Positions 45,991-55,360 of a stretch of 64,000 nt of DNA are shown in pieces. The notes under the pieces are model-generated. The model had not been told where the DNA came from and did not search any database. It saw nothing but the letters and a program-made list of their open reading frames with translations. The position numbers were made by a program, and so were the translations under genes. Position 1 is the stretch's first letter. The number at the start of each line of letters is the position of its first letter. Source of the stretch: Endozoicomonas sp. NE40 (GTDB lineage: Bacteria > Pseudomonadota > Gammaproteobacteria > Pseudomonadales > Endozoicomonadaceae); contig NZ_JBEWTB010000002.1 of the NCBI RefSeq assembly GCF_040549045.1, forward strand, positions 3,522,501 to 3,586,500, read 5' to 3'.

Positions 45991-47325
45991 ATGGGAGTAT
46001 TCGGTTTGGCAAAACAAGTTAAGGCTTTACCTCTTGCTGCTGCTATTTCAGCAATTGTTTTTTCGGCGGGCGCTGCTGCTGCTGAGGTTGATTTTTCAGG
46101 CTATGTGCGCTCTGGTTTGGGGATGAGTGGAAGTGGTGGTGACCAATGGGCTTATCAGGCAACAGGCTCAGGTTCAAAATATCGTCTCGGTAACGAGACA
46201 GACACCTATATGGAGCTTGGTTTAGGCAGCAACCTTTGGGAAGATGGTGATAAGTCATTCAGATTCGAGAGTCGCATGGCCTATAAAACGTTCCAAAATA
46301 AAGACTGGGCAGCCATGCAAGGTCATGATTGGAATGAAATGGCTTTGCGGGAAGCCTATGTTAAAGGTGATAACCTGTTTGAATCCATGCCTGGCGCGAG
46401 CATCTGGGCTGGTCAGCGCTTCTACCAGCGTCAGGATATCCACATGATCGACTTTTACTACTACGATGTTTCTGGTCCTGGCGCAGGTCTGGAAAATATT
46501 GACGTAGGTCTTGGTAAACTGAATCTGGCATGGACCCAGAATAATGACGAGAGCGACTTCCAGACAGGCCATGGTAGATTTGTCGGCAACATGTTCGATG
46601 CTCGTCTGAATGATATTGCGGTTAACACAGACGGTTTCCTTCAGTTGGGTCTGACCTATGGTACTGCATCAGAAAATAAGAATTCTGAAGCGCTTAGGGG
46701 TAAGGAAAAGAGCGGTTACATGCTGACAGCCGAGCATACTCAGACTAACTTTTTTGGTGGCTTTAACAAGTTTGTTGTCCAGTACGCCACTGACGCTATG
46801 AGCACTTGGCAAATGGGGGCCAGTGGTAAGACCGAGCCGCTTGACAAAGATGTTGACCAAAGCCTGCTTCGGATTATTGACCATGGTGCTTTCGACCTGC
46901 CTGACAGCAACTTCAGCATGAGTTATGTGGCAATGATGAACAAGCTGAGCAATGATCCTGATACTGGGCGTACTTGGTACACCGTAGGTGTTCGTCCTCA
47001 GTACCACTGGAATCAGGTGATGAGTACTGCGGTTGAGTTGGGTCATGACCGTGTCAAATTTGACAAAAATGCTTCTGGTGTTGACGCCGGCAAGACCTAT
47101 AAAATGAACAAGGTTACCGTTGCTCAGCAGTGGTCTGCGGGAGACAGCGTTTGGGCTCGTCCAACCATCCGTGTTTTTGGTACTTATGCCAAGTGGAATG
47201 ACAAGCAGGCTCTTAACGGATTCCGTGATGGTGACGGGAATTTTGATGCTGTCGCCTATAACGAGAAATTTGGTAGTAGTAAAGACGGTTTCACCTTCGG
47301 TGTCCAAATGGAAGCCTGGTGGTAA
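45991..47325 (+). CDS. lamB: Maltoporin LamB, cluster B copy
   Basis: About 444 residues, near the length of E. coli LamB. The signal runs through LPLAAAISAIVFSAGAAAA; the mature part starts EVDFSGYVRSGLGMSGSGGD and ends GFTFGVQMEAWW. The start is not settled: ATG at 45991 has no ribosome site, while a TTG at 46006 has GGGAG eight bases upstream and gives a shorter, normal signal peptide; ATG at 45961 is also in frame. The porin is divergent from the LacI-type regulator and lies beyond the cluster B transport genes. Confidence 0.94.
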   Translation: MGVFGLAKQVKALPLAAAISAIVFSAGAAAAEVDFSGYVRSGLGMSGSGGDQWAYQATGSGSKYRLGNETDTYMELGLGSNLWEDGDKSFRFESRMAYKTFQNKDWAAMQGHDWNEMALREAYVKGDNLFESMPGASIWAGQRFYQRQDIHMIDFYYYDVSGPGAGLENIDVGLGKLNLAWTQNNDESDFQTGHGRFVGNMFDARLNDIAVNTDGFLQLGLTYGTASENKNSEALRGKEKSGYMLTAEHTQTNFFGGFNKFVVQYATDAMSTWQMGASGKTEPLDKDVDQSLLRIIDHGAFDLPDSNFSMSYVAMMNKLSNDPDTGRTWYTVGVRPQYHWNQVMSTAVELGHDRVKFDKNASGVDAGKTYKMNKVTVAQQWSAGDSVWARPTIRVFGTYAKWNDKQALNGFRDGDGNFDAVAYNEKFGSSKDGFTFGVQMEAWW

Positions 47326-47335
47326 GGAGGTGACC

Positions 47336-47363
47336 TGAGAAAGGAGGGCTTCCTCCTTTCTCA
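47336..47363 (+). other. Strong hairpin just after lamB2
   Basis: A perfect 12-base stem, tgagaaaggagg/cctcctttctca, with loop gctt, begins 10 bases after the lamB2 stop. There is no T run, so it is more likely an RNA-stability element; a normal terminator follows 72 bases later. Confidence 0.65.
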
Positions 47364-47434
47364 ACTGGCAAACAGCAAGATTGAATTAAAGCTTGAACAA
47401 GCTTCTATGTGTGTGTGGTTAAATAGATACTTCA

Positions 47435-47468
47435 TTTTTTGCCGGTGCTTTTCAGTACCGGCTTTTTT
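47435..47468. terminator. Intrinsic terminator downstream of lamB2
   Basis: The stem gccggt/accggc with a 10-base loop has T runs on both sides (tttttt before, tttttt after). It should terminate lamB2 transcripts. Confidence 0.75.
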
Positions 47469-47620
47469 CATAGTTGTGATAGAGACCAGGTACCAGCAGA
47501 TCGAAAATTCGTTTCGGCCTCGATTACTCAGGGTGTCATGCCTGCCTGTAGCGAACGGCTGAGGTATTAAGTCACAGATAGTTCCTTTTTTCTGCATCAT
47601 TATTTTAACTCTGGATTGTC

Positions 47621-47634
47621 TGTAATCGTTTACA
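47621..47634. promoter_or_regulatory. Probable LacI-type operator upstream of the 784-residue gene
   Basis: TGTAATCGTTTACA is palindromic around a central CG except for one pair, and is flanked by gtc/gac, which extends the symmetry. It lies about 167 bases before the TTG start at 47801, in a 475-base gap otherwise holding only the lamB2 terminator and an AT-rich stretch. Confidence 0.65.
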
Positions 47635-47800
47635 GACTTTTAAATAGTGTGAGTAACAAGGAGGCAAAATAACGCAACAGGTCAGGTTTTATGGACTAGT
47701 ATTTGAAAGGTCTGATTTCAGGCTTTTTTACTATATAAATACTAATTTTTTAACATTTTATGTTCTATAAAAACCATAAAGTTAAAATGGAGTATAACCG

Positions 47801-50155
47801 TTGTTTGCGATTATTTTATTGCCAGTCTATAGCCTCTTCTTGTCTACGGGTATTCTTGCCTGGGATAAAATAGATGTTTTATGGGGAAGTAATAGCGAGT
47901 ATCTCCAAAATCCGTTAAATATAAAATTGCACTCTTCATCTTTTTATTCTGAAAACAGAATTGATCTATTCAACACCCTTCCTGTCGATCAATACATCTT
48001 ACCATCTTCTTATACGACATCTTATTCATGTTTTAAGCATTTTACACCTCAGTCAGGTGATCTGGCAGAGCTTATCAATGACATGGAAAGTCCATGTGTG
48101 TTTTATGTGCAGGCAGGCATTTATTTTATTTCAGACACTATTCGTTTAACAAATCAGACGCTGGTCGCTGAACCTTCTGGTTTCAGGGAATGTCGTGAAA
48201 CGAAGGATAGTTTCCCTTTGTTTAATCAGTTGTCTGGCAGGGCAAATTATAGCCGCTCTTTTGTTGTATCATTAGCGCATAACTCACTTGGGCATATTAT
48301 AGGTTTCCCCTGGTATCAGTATAAAGAAGTTAAACAGGATAAAATAATAATTGTCCCGGTGATTGATAGTAATCGCCAGCAAAAGAATGAGTGGGTTTAT
48401 TTACAAAATAATAGTTACCTGTCAGATATTATACTGGTAGGTAGTGATACGAACGATGGCTTTACCGGCGTTGTTTCTGATTTCTCATCCAATACGCTGG
48501 GTGAGACAGGCTACCTGGTGATGAGTGCCAGCTGGCTAAACTATTTACAGGCTGAGAGGGGAGGTGGCGATAAGGGAGACAAGAGAAAAGGTCAGACAGG
48601 AGGTGAGCCTCCCAGAAAGAAACAGAAAGGATGGGGGTCTTTCAGGCGCAGCAAGAGCCTTAGCTTTTCAGGAGGGGGTGGTGGAAACGGAAGAGATGAC
48701 GAAGATGATGAAGATAAGAAAAAGAAACCGACAGGTCATATGAATCCCGTATGGGGGGTTATTCCAGTAGGTGTTGCCGGGCTGGATCAGCTATCAATGA
48801 TACTCAGAGCATTACTGGCTTATCTCTTTATACCGGATAAAACAGCTACTGAATTTATCAGTCGCTTAGGGCATGTTGTTCGCTATCTTCAGCAATCGGT
48901 TGTGTCCGGGAATAATGAGAGGTTTATGGAAAACTTACAGGTTCAGCTGGGAGAACGTCTTGGCCTGGACTTAACAGGTTGTACAAACATAGATAGCCTG
49001 TTGAATCAGTTATCCAGTCAAACTGAAATTATTCAAAATCGACTTTTACAGCAGCGTGATATTGTCCTTAAAGTTTTAATAGAGAAGTTATTAGCCCACC
49101 TGGTTTGGCTAACCCATTCTGACGGTGGCGAAATGCTTGTAGACATTCAAAGTCTGGTTAAGAATTCAACCAGTTCTGCTATAAAGCCCTTGCAGGGAGT
49201 AAAAGAAGCGATTAATAAAAATCAGCAAGATATTGTGAAGCATGAGGGGTTAGTCCGCCAGAGAACGATAAAAAATAAACTTGAAGAACTGGAAATAAAA
49301 ACAAACAAAGGTAGAGATAAAGAAGTTCTGTTAAGGCTGTTTGAAAAATTTCTTGCAATAGAAGCTGGGCAGAAGTTTTACACTGGTGAAGGCAGGGTTA
49401 TTATTAAAATTTTATCAGAATGTCTTGATGAAAAACAAATTGAACAGCTGTCAATAAAGCTTGGTTTAGGTCGGGTTTACCATCATGATGGACAGTATGA
49501 AAGGCTGGAGTCTTTGATTATTAGTTTTTTTGAAAACAGGGGTAAATCTCGAAAATTAATACAAGCGATAGTTGACCTTTTAGGAAAGCGTATGGTGAAT
49601 GCCGTTGAACGAATCAAGGAGGCTGTTGTTGGAATCTCAACTGTCGATTCTGCAAACCCCGTAGATATAGACACATTACTGGGTCGCATGACGATCTCTT
49701 CACCATCTGGTCCGGATACCCCTCCGGCTCCAGACGCTTTCTCTCCGGAATCCGGTAATCACTCTGTTTTGCCGCAACCAGACAGAGATCAGATTATCAG
49801 TGGGCTTGAATCCTTTCTTCTGAATAACCAGACTGAAGAAGCCAGTTCAGAGCCGCTGAATCCCCAGGCTATCAATCAACTATCCAGTTTATTAGCCACC
49901 TGGCAAGTTATGCAGTTGCACCAACTGTTAAGGGCTGATGACCCCCGGGTTCCGCGCTTCTCTCAGTATGACCCGAATAACATCAGTAATGTGATTCAGG
50001 CGTTCTTTGTGTCATACCAGGGGAGAGATGCCTTCCGGGAGCTGGCAATGATGTTATATCAGGTTCTGGAGCAGACTATGGAAGTAGAAGACATTGGGTA
50101 CCTGCTTCAGGGTTATCTTAAAAACTTCCAGTTTGGTAAAGGAAAGGAAAAATAG
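47801..50155 (+). CDS. Large exported protein with basic, nuclear-signal-like linker; function unknown
   Basis: 784 residues. The TTG at 47801 is chosen because GGAG lies eight bases upstream and the first 20 residues form a signal peptide (FAIILLPVYSLFLSTGILA). Residues about 20-245 are beta-rich; CVFYVQAGIYFISDTIRLTN resembles the opening of pectin-lyase-type beta helices. A linker at about 250-310 is highly charged: PPRKKQKG at 270-277 looks like the SV40 nuclear signal, followed by a Gly run and an acidic/basic tract (DDEDDEDKKKK). Residues about 310-784 are mostly helical, with a Pro-rich break near 640. A LacI-type operator precedes it and two more follow it, before glgP. No family is recognised. 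Confidence 0.72.
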   Translation: MFAIILLPVYSLFLSTGILAWDKIDVLWGSNSEYLQNPLNIKLHSSSFYSENRIDLFNTLPVDQYILPSSYTTSYSCFKHFTPQSGDLAELINDMESPCVFYVQAGIYFISDTIRLTNQTLVAEPSGFRECRETKDSFPLFNQLSGRANYSRSFVVSLAHNSLGHIIGFPWYQYKEVKQDKIIIVPVIDSNRQQKNEWVYLQNNSYLSDIILVGSDTNDGFTGVVSDFSSNTLGETGYLVMSASWLNYLQAERGGGDKGDKRKGQTGGEPPRKKQKGWGSFRRSKSLSFSGGGGGNGRDDEDDEDKKKKPTGHMNPVWGVIPVGVAGLDQLSMILRALLAYLFIPDKTATEFISRLGHVVRYLQQSVVSGNNERFMENLQVQLGERLGLDLTGCTNIDSLLNQLSSQTEIIQNRLLQQRDIVLKVLIEKLLAHLVWLTHSDGGEMLVDIQSLVKNSTSSAIKPLQGVKEAINKNQQDIVKHEGLVRQRTIKNKLEELEIKTNKGRDKEVLLRLFEKFLAIEAGQKFYTGEGRVIIKILSECLDEKQIEQLSIKLGLGRVYHHDGQYERLESLIISFFENRGKSRKLIQAIVDLLGKRMVNAVERIKEAVVGISTVDSANPVDIDTLLGRMTISSPSGPDTPPAPDAFSPESGNHSVLPQPDRDQIISGLESFLLNNQTEEASSEPLNPQAINQLSSLLATWQVMQLHQLLRADDPRVPRFSQYDPNNISNVIQAFFVSYQGRDAFRELAMMLYQVLEQTMEVEDIGYLLQGYLKNFQFGKGKEK

Positions 50156-50184
50156 CCGGGTTCCTTTTTTACCGTAGAAATTTC

Positions 50185-50198
50185 TGCAATCGTTTACA
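50185..50198. promoter_or_regulatory. Probable LacI-type operator upstream of glgP, distal
   Basis: TGCAATCGTTTACA, 301 bases before the glgP ATG and 30 bases after the stop of the preceding gene. It differs from the site at 47621 at one base. Confidence 0.55.
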
Positions 50199-50353
50199 AG
50201 AGCGAATTTTCTGTTTTGTTCACCAGACAGACAATATGCGGCAGTAGTTGCCATTAGCTTGATCCGGGTCACTTTCGTGTTGGGTAGGACTATCAATTTG
50301 CTGAAATTGATAGTTATACTTTGTCGTATAGATGTGGTGAAGGTTCTTTAAGG

Positions 50354-50367
50354 TGGAATCGTTTACA
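50354..50367. promoter_or_regulatory. Probable LacI-type operator upstream of glgP, proximal
   Basis: TGGAATCGTTTACA, 132 bases before the glgP ATG. It lies 169 bases from the distal site, so the pair could allow DNA looping. Confidence 0.55.
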
Positions 50368-50498
50368 ACCAATAAATACTTTAAACACAGGCTTTCTCAA
50401 AGAATAATTTGCAACAAATGCGGAATGACCGGAAATCAGAATTATAATGAACCACAGGTCATGCCATCACGTTTTTGATTAATAGAGAGTGGGATATC

Positions 50499-52967
50499 AT
50501 GAGCGCAAACAAGACTGAGCAGTACGCAACTACAACACTTGATGCCGACCAGCTGGCACACAGCATCAAGCGCCACTTGCAGCAGTCTCTGGGTGTTGAT
50601 CTGGAGGAGGCTGGGCCGGCCGAATACTGGGAGGCACTAAGCCTGGTCGTTCGGGAACAGGGTCTGGATTTAATTCGCAAAACCCGACACAAAGAGCGTG
50701 ATGAAAAAGCACGTCGGGTCTACTACCTGTCTTTAGAGTTCCTCGTTGGCCGTCTGCTGGGGAACAACCTGCATAACCTGGGTATTTATCATCAGGCTGA
50801 AGAAGCCATGGCGAACCTGGGCGTCAATCTGTCAGATGTTCTGGAACATGAAACCGACCCGGCTCTGGGTAATGGTGGTCTTGGCCGACTGGCGGCCTGC
50901 TTTATGGACTCGCTGGCCACGCTGGATCTGCCAGCCTTCGGCTATGGTATTAACTACCGTTTTGGTCTGTTCAAACAGGACTTTGCCGGTGGCAAACAGG
51001 TGGAAAGCCCTGATGCCTGGAGAGAGGAATCATGTCCATGGGGTATTGAACGTCCCAAGCGCAAGCAACTGATCAAGCTGTACGGTCGGGTGACTGAAAG
51101 GGCTGGCAAAGCCGTCTGGGAAGATACCCAGGAAATTCTGGGTATGCCCTGGGATGTGCCGGTGACCGGTTATGGCACTGATACGGTGAATACACTGCGC
51201 CTTTGGGAGAGTCGTGCCGCAGAAGGCTTTGACCTGTCCAGTTTCGATGAGGGCCGTTACCAGGAATCCCGGTCTGGTGAAATTCAGGCTGAAAACGTTA
51301 GTCAGGTGTTGTATCCAAACGACAACCACCCGGCAGGTAAAGAGCTGCGACTGATTCAGCAGTATTTCTTTGTCGCCTGTTCCATTGCCGACCTTATTGC
51401 CCGTTACAAGCGTGAAAACGGTGACAACTGGGATGGCTTTGCCGAAAAAGTAGCCATTCAGCTGAACGACACTCACCCGGCTATCGCTGTACCAGAGCTG
51501 ATGCGCATCCTGATGGATGAAGAAGACATTGTTTTCAGCAAGGCGTTGTCTATCTGTCGTGAGGTGTTCTCTTACACCAACCACACCCTGTTGCCGGAAG
51601 CGCTGGAAAAATGGCCGCAGAACCTGATTACTAAAGTGCTGCCCCGCCATATGCAGATCATTCACATGATCAACTACCACTTCCTGCATACTGAAGTGGA
51701 GACCCAGTGGCCGGGTGATAACAACATGAAACGTCGCCTGTCTATTATCGAGGAGCCTGAGCGTCCCGGAGGTCAGCAGATGGTTCGCATGGCGTACCTG
51801 TCTGTTGTGGGTAGTCATAAGGTCAATGGTGTTGCTGCACTGCACTCTGGTCTGGTGAAAACCACACTGTTCCCTGAGTTCAATGAACTGTGGCCGGACA
51901 AACTGGTGAATGTGACCAACGGTGTAACTCCCCGTCGCTGGCTGGATTACTGCAACCCTGAACTGGCCAAACTGATTGATGACACGATTGGGAAGGACGA
52001 AAAGGCTGACTGGCGCAAAGACCTGAGCAAGCTGGATGCCATTAACGCCTATGCCGATGACCCTGCGTTCCAGAAGAAGTTTGCAGCCATCAAGCACAAC
52101 AACAAGATTCGTTTTGCTGCGGTGGTGAAAGAGCTGTGTAATATCGATATCAGCCCGGATGCTATCTTCGATGTGCAGATTAAACGTCTGCATGAGTACA
52201 AGCGCCAACAGCTGAACCTGCTGCACATAATGGCTCTGTACCGTCGCCTGCTGGATAATCCGGACCTGGATGTACCACAGCGGGTGTTTATTTTTGGAGC
52301 CAAGGCAGCACCCGGCTATAAGGTGGCAAAAACCATTATTCATGCGATTAACCGTGTTGCCGAGCGTGTAAACAACGACCGTCGGATTAAAGACAAGCTG
52401 AAGGTGGTTTTTTTACCTAACTATCGTGTCAGCCTGGCAGAGAAAATTATCCCGGCTGCCGATGTGTCTGAGCAGATCTCTACCGCCGGCTTTGAGGCGT
52501 CCGGTACCGGCAATATGAAGTTTGCCCTGAACGGCGCTCTGACCGTAGGTACGCTTGATGGTGCGAACGTTGAGATTGCGGAAGAAGTCGGCGACGACAA
52601 CATCTTTATCTATGGCCTGACCGTGGAAGAAGTGGCTGAACTGCGTCATCGCGGTTACAACCCTAAGGATGTCTACAACAGCAATGCGGAACTGAAAGCC
52701 GTGATCGACTGGCTGGCGTCTGGTGACCTGTGTCCTGAAGAGCCTGATGCCTTCCGTCCGCTGGTGGATTCACTGCTGGGTGGTGATTACTTCCTGACCC
52801 TGGTGGATTATCAGGCCTACAGCGATGCTCATGACAAGATCGTTGAGACCTGGAATAAACCGGAACTGTGGTGGAAGATGGCAATCATCAATACCGCATC
52901 CATGGGTAAATTCTCTTCTGACCGTTCCATTATGGATTATGCGAAAACCATCTGGAACATGGCGTAA
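50499..52967 (+). CDS. glgP: Glycogen/maltodextrin phosphorylase
   Basis: 822 residues from the ATG at 50499 (a TTG at 50475 would add eight). It removes terminal glucose from glycogen or maltodextrin as glucose-1-phosphate. Clear family marks: YYLSLEFLVGRLLGNNLHNLG, DPALGNGGLGRLAACFMDS, the IQLNDTHPAIAVPELMRIL segment, and the PLP site EASGTGNMKFALNGALTVGT with its lysine. Length matches E. coli GlgP/MalP (about 800-815). Two LacI-type operators upstream suggest joint control with cluster B. It is the first gene of the glycogen cluster. Confidence 0.96.
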   Translation: MSANKTEQYATTTLDADQLAHSIKRHLQQSLGVDLEEAGPAEYWEALSLVVREQGLDLIRKTRHKERDEKARRVYYLSLEFLVGRLLGNNLHNLGIYHQAEEAMANLGVNLSDVLEHETDPALGNGGLGRLAACFMDSLATLDLPAFGYGINYRFGLFKQDFAGGKQVESPDAWREESCPWGIERPKRKQLIKLYGRVTERAGKAVWEDTQEILGMPWDVPVTGYGTDTVNTLRLWESRAAEGFDLSSFDEGRYQESRSGEIQAENVSQVLYPNDNHPAGKELRLIQQYFFVACSIADLIARYKRENGDNWDGFAEKVAIQLNDTHPAIAVPELMRILMDEEDIVFSKALSICREVFSYTNHTLLPEALEKWPQNLITKVLPRHMQIIHMINYHFLHTEVETQWPGDNNMKRRLSIIEEPERPGGQQMVRMAYLSVVGSHKVNGVAALHSGLVKTTLFPEFNELWPDKLVNVTNGVTPRRWLDYCNPELAKLIDDTIGKDEKADWRKDLSKLDAINAYADDPAFQKKFAAIKHNNKIRFAAVVKELCNIDISPDAIFDVQIKRLHEYKRQQLNLLHIMALYRRLLDNPDLDVPQRVFIFGAKAAPGYKVAKTIIHAINRVAERVNNDRRIKDKLKVVFLPNYRVSLAEKIIPAADVSEQISTAGFEASGTGNMKFALNGALTVGTLDGANVEIAEEVGDDNIFIYGLTVEEVAELRHRGYNPKDVYNSNAELKAVIDWLASGDLCPEEPDAFRPLVDSLLGGDYFLTLVDYQAYSDAHDKIVETWNKPELWWKMAIINTASMGKFSSDRSIMDYAKTIWNMA

Positions 52968-53013
52968 TATAGCTGCGCTATCCAGAGTGGTCAGGCATTT
53001 ATGACTGTACTGT

Positions 53014-53041
53014 CGTCATCCCCGCGAAGGCGGGGATGACG
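53014..53041. repeat. Extragenic palindrome, GTCATCCCCGC family, copy 3
   Basis: A perfect 12-base stem, cgtcatccccgc/gcggggatgacg, with loop gaag. It lies in the gap between glgP and glgB1, 47 bases after the glgP stop, and may limit read-through. Confidence 0.8.
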
Positions 53042-53091
53042 ATGATTAAAACGGTATAGTTCCCCTTCTCTTGTTCATTTCTGTTTCTGCC

Positions 53092-55320
53092 ATGACAAAT
53101 TCTATCGAGTCTCTGCTTGAGGATCTCAAGGATGGATGTTGCTCCCGGCCATTTGATGTATTGGGTATTCATGATGTGGCTGCCGGGGCTCCCGACAGTC
53201 AGTCCTCAGGAAATGGGAAAGTCATAAGGGTATGGAGACCCGATGCCCTGACGGTTCGTCTGATTGACCTTGCCAGTGACGAACTGGCCGGTGAAATGCT
53301 TCAGGTTGCCAGCGGTCTGTTTGAGCTGACTCTGGATGCCAGCAGTACGCTGTGCTTTTATCGACTGGAAATCCAGAGCAAAGAACAGCAGTCGTTTACC
53401 TTTATCGATCCATGGCAGTTTGGTGATCACGTATTCAATCCGGTGTTTGTTGAACCCTATCGTTCATATCGCTACATGGGCGCCCGGCTGGTCAATATTC
53501 CTGCCGTGTCCGGACACGATGTCCAGGGTGTTATGTTCCGGGTTTATGCGCCCCATGCGCGCAGTGTTGCAGTGGTCGGCAGCTTTAACGGCTGGGATGC
53601 CCGGCTGCATCCCATGCAGGGCTGTGATGACGGGATATGGCGACTGTTTATCCCTCATCTGTGTGCCGGTGACCTGTATAAATTCGAATTAAGAAATGCC
53701 GATGGAGAGCTGTTGCCTCATAAGTCGGACCCTTATGGTTTTTATGTGGAACAGCCGCCCGGCAATGCATCCATTGTTTACGATCAGGAGCGCTATCGCT
53801 GGCAGGATCAGGACTGGCAACATCAGGGGCAACAGAATCAGCCCATGAGCATTTATGAGGTTCATCTGGGGTCGTGGCGCAGGGAACAGCAGTTTGATGG
53901 AGAAAAACGCTGGCTGACCTATCAGGAACTGGCCAATGAACTGATTCCTTATGTGGTCGAACAGGGATTTACACATATAGAACTGTTGCCGCCTATGGAG
54001 CATCCGTTTAGTGGTTCCTGGGGTTATCAGCCAGTGGGCTTGTACGCGCCAACCAGTCGTTTTGGTTCACCGGATGACTTTAAGTCTCTGGTGGATCGTT
54101 GTCACCAGAGTGGGCTGGGGGTGATTCTGGACTGGGTGCCTGCACATTTTCCCTCAGACCCACACGGTCTGGGACGTTTTGACGGAACGCCCCTGTATGA
54201 ATACGCTGACCCGAAGCGGGGCTGGCATCCCGACTGGCAGACGCATATCTATGACTATGGTAAGCCTGCGGTACGTGACTTCCTGATCAGTAATGCCCTG
54301 TTCTGGCTGGACTGTTTTCATATTGACGGTCTTCGGGTTGATGCCGTGGCCTCCATGCTTTATCTGGATTATTCCCGGTCAGAGGGCGAATGGGAGCCGA
54401 ATATCCATGGTAGCAACGAGCATCTGGAAGCCGTTGATCTTCTTAAACGATTGAATGAAACCGTTTATGGTCATTATCCTGAGGCTGTCACCATTGCAGA
54501 AGAGTCGACCAGCTGGCCTGGTGTTTCAAAGCCGACGTACGAGAATGGTCTGGGGTTTGGCTATAAGTGGAATATGGGCTGGATGCACGATTCGCTGGAG
54601 TATATGAAGCATGAGCCCCAGTATCGGCGCTATCATCATGGGGAACTCATGTTCAGCATGGAATATCACTATTCTGAGCATTTTATTCTGGCACTGTCGC
54701 ATGATGAAGTGGTACATGGTAAAGGTACCCTGCTCGGGAAAATGCCCGGAGACGACTGGCGTCGCTTTGCCAGTTTACGGGCCTATTATGGCTTTATGTT
54801 TGCCCATCCCGGCAAGAAACTGCTGTTTATGGGAGCAGAAATCGGCAGCCTGATCGAGTGGAACCATGATGATCAACTGGACTGGGCATTGTTAGCTGAA
54901 AAAAGTGAACGGGGCAATTTCAGTCGTGGTCTGCAACAGCTGGTCAGGGATTTGAACAAGTTGTATCGTAAACATCCTGCCCTGTATCAGTCGGACTATG
55001 ACACCTGGGGGTTCAGCTGGGTTATTGGCGATGATACTGAACAGAGTGTTTATGCCTTTCTTCGCAGAGGAGGCAGTCAGTCACCCATTCTGGTCGTCTG
55101 TAACTTTACACCGGAGGTTCGTCATCACTACCGGGTTGGTGTACCGAATGTCGGGCAGTGGTATGAGCTGATCAATACCGATGGCTCCTGTTATGGTGGC
55201 AGTGGCGTGATTAATGCTGGTAGTTTGCAAACAGAGTTTGTCGAAGCTCATGGTTATGAACAATCGCTGATGTTAACGTTGCCCCCTCTGGGGACGGTTT
55301 TTTTAATTCCTGATTATTGA
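53092..55320 (+). CDS. glgB: 1,4-alpha-glucan branching enzyme, copy 1
   Basis: 742 residues from the ATG at 53092; no clear ribosome site is seen. It introduces alpha-1,6 branches into glycogen. An N-terminal N1/CBM48 region (VRVWRPDALTVRLIDL and VAVVGSFNGWDARLHPM) precedes the GH13 catalytic barrel: ILDWVPAHFPSDPHGL, HIDGLRVDAVASMLYLDY with the nucleophile Asp, TIAEESTSWPGVS with the acid Glu, and LALSHDEVVHGKG. Length is near E. coli GlgB (728). A second glgB begins at 62592. Confidence 0.95.
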   Translation: MTNSIESLLEDLKDGCCSRPFDVLGIHDVAAGAPDSQSSGNGKVIRVWRPDALTVRLIDLASDELAGEMLQVASGLFELTLDASSTLCFYRLEIQSKEQQSFTFIDPWQFGDHVFNPVFVEPYRSYRYMGARLVNIPAVSGHDVQGVMFRVYAPHARSVAVVGSFNGWDARLHPMQGCDDGIWRLFIPHLCAGDLYKFELRNADGELLPHKSDPYGFYVEQPPGNASIVYDQERYRWQDQDWQHQGQQNQPMSIYEVHLGSWRREQQFDGEKRWLTYQELANELIPYVVEQGFTHIELLPPMEHPFSGSWGYQPVGLYAPTSRFGSPDDFKSLVDRCHQSGLGVILDWVPAHFPSDPHGLGRFDGTPLYEYADPKRGWHPDWQTHIYDYGKPAVRDFLISNALFWLDCFHIDGLRVDAVASMLYLDYSRSEGEWEPNIHGSNEHLEAVDLLKRLNETVYGHYPEAVTIAEESTSWPGVSKPTYENGLGFGYKWNMGWMHDSLEYMKHEPQYRRYHHGELMFSMEYHYSEHFILALSHDEVVHGKGTLLGKMPGDDWRRFASLRAYYGFMFAHPGKKLLFMGAEIGSLIEWNHDDQLDWALLAEKSERGNFSRGLQQLVRDLNKLYRKHPALYQSDYDTWGFSWVIGDDTEQSVYAFLRRGGSQSPILVVCNFTPEVRHHYRVGVPNVGQWYELINTDGSCYGGSGVINAGSLQTEFVEAHGYEQSLMLTLPPLGTVFLIPDY

Positions 55321-55360
55321 TACGCAGACAGTGATCTGTCTGCCTGTGCATTATTTTACA

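Noticed and set aside
53464..54003. Minus-strand frames inside glgB1, and similar long antisense frames in glgP, malQ and glgC
   Set aside because: They mirror strongly conserved coding sequence on the plus or minus strand and have no ribosome site or family resemblance.
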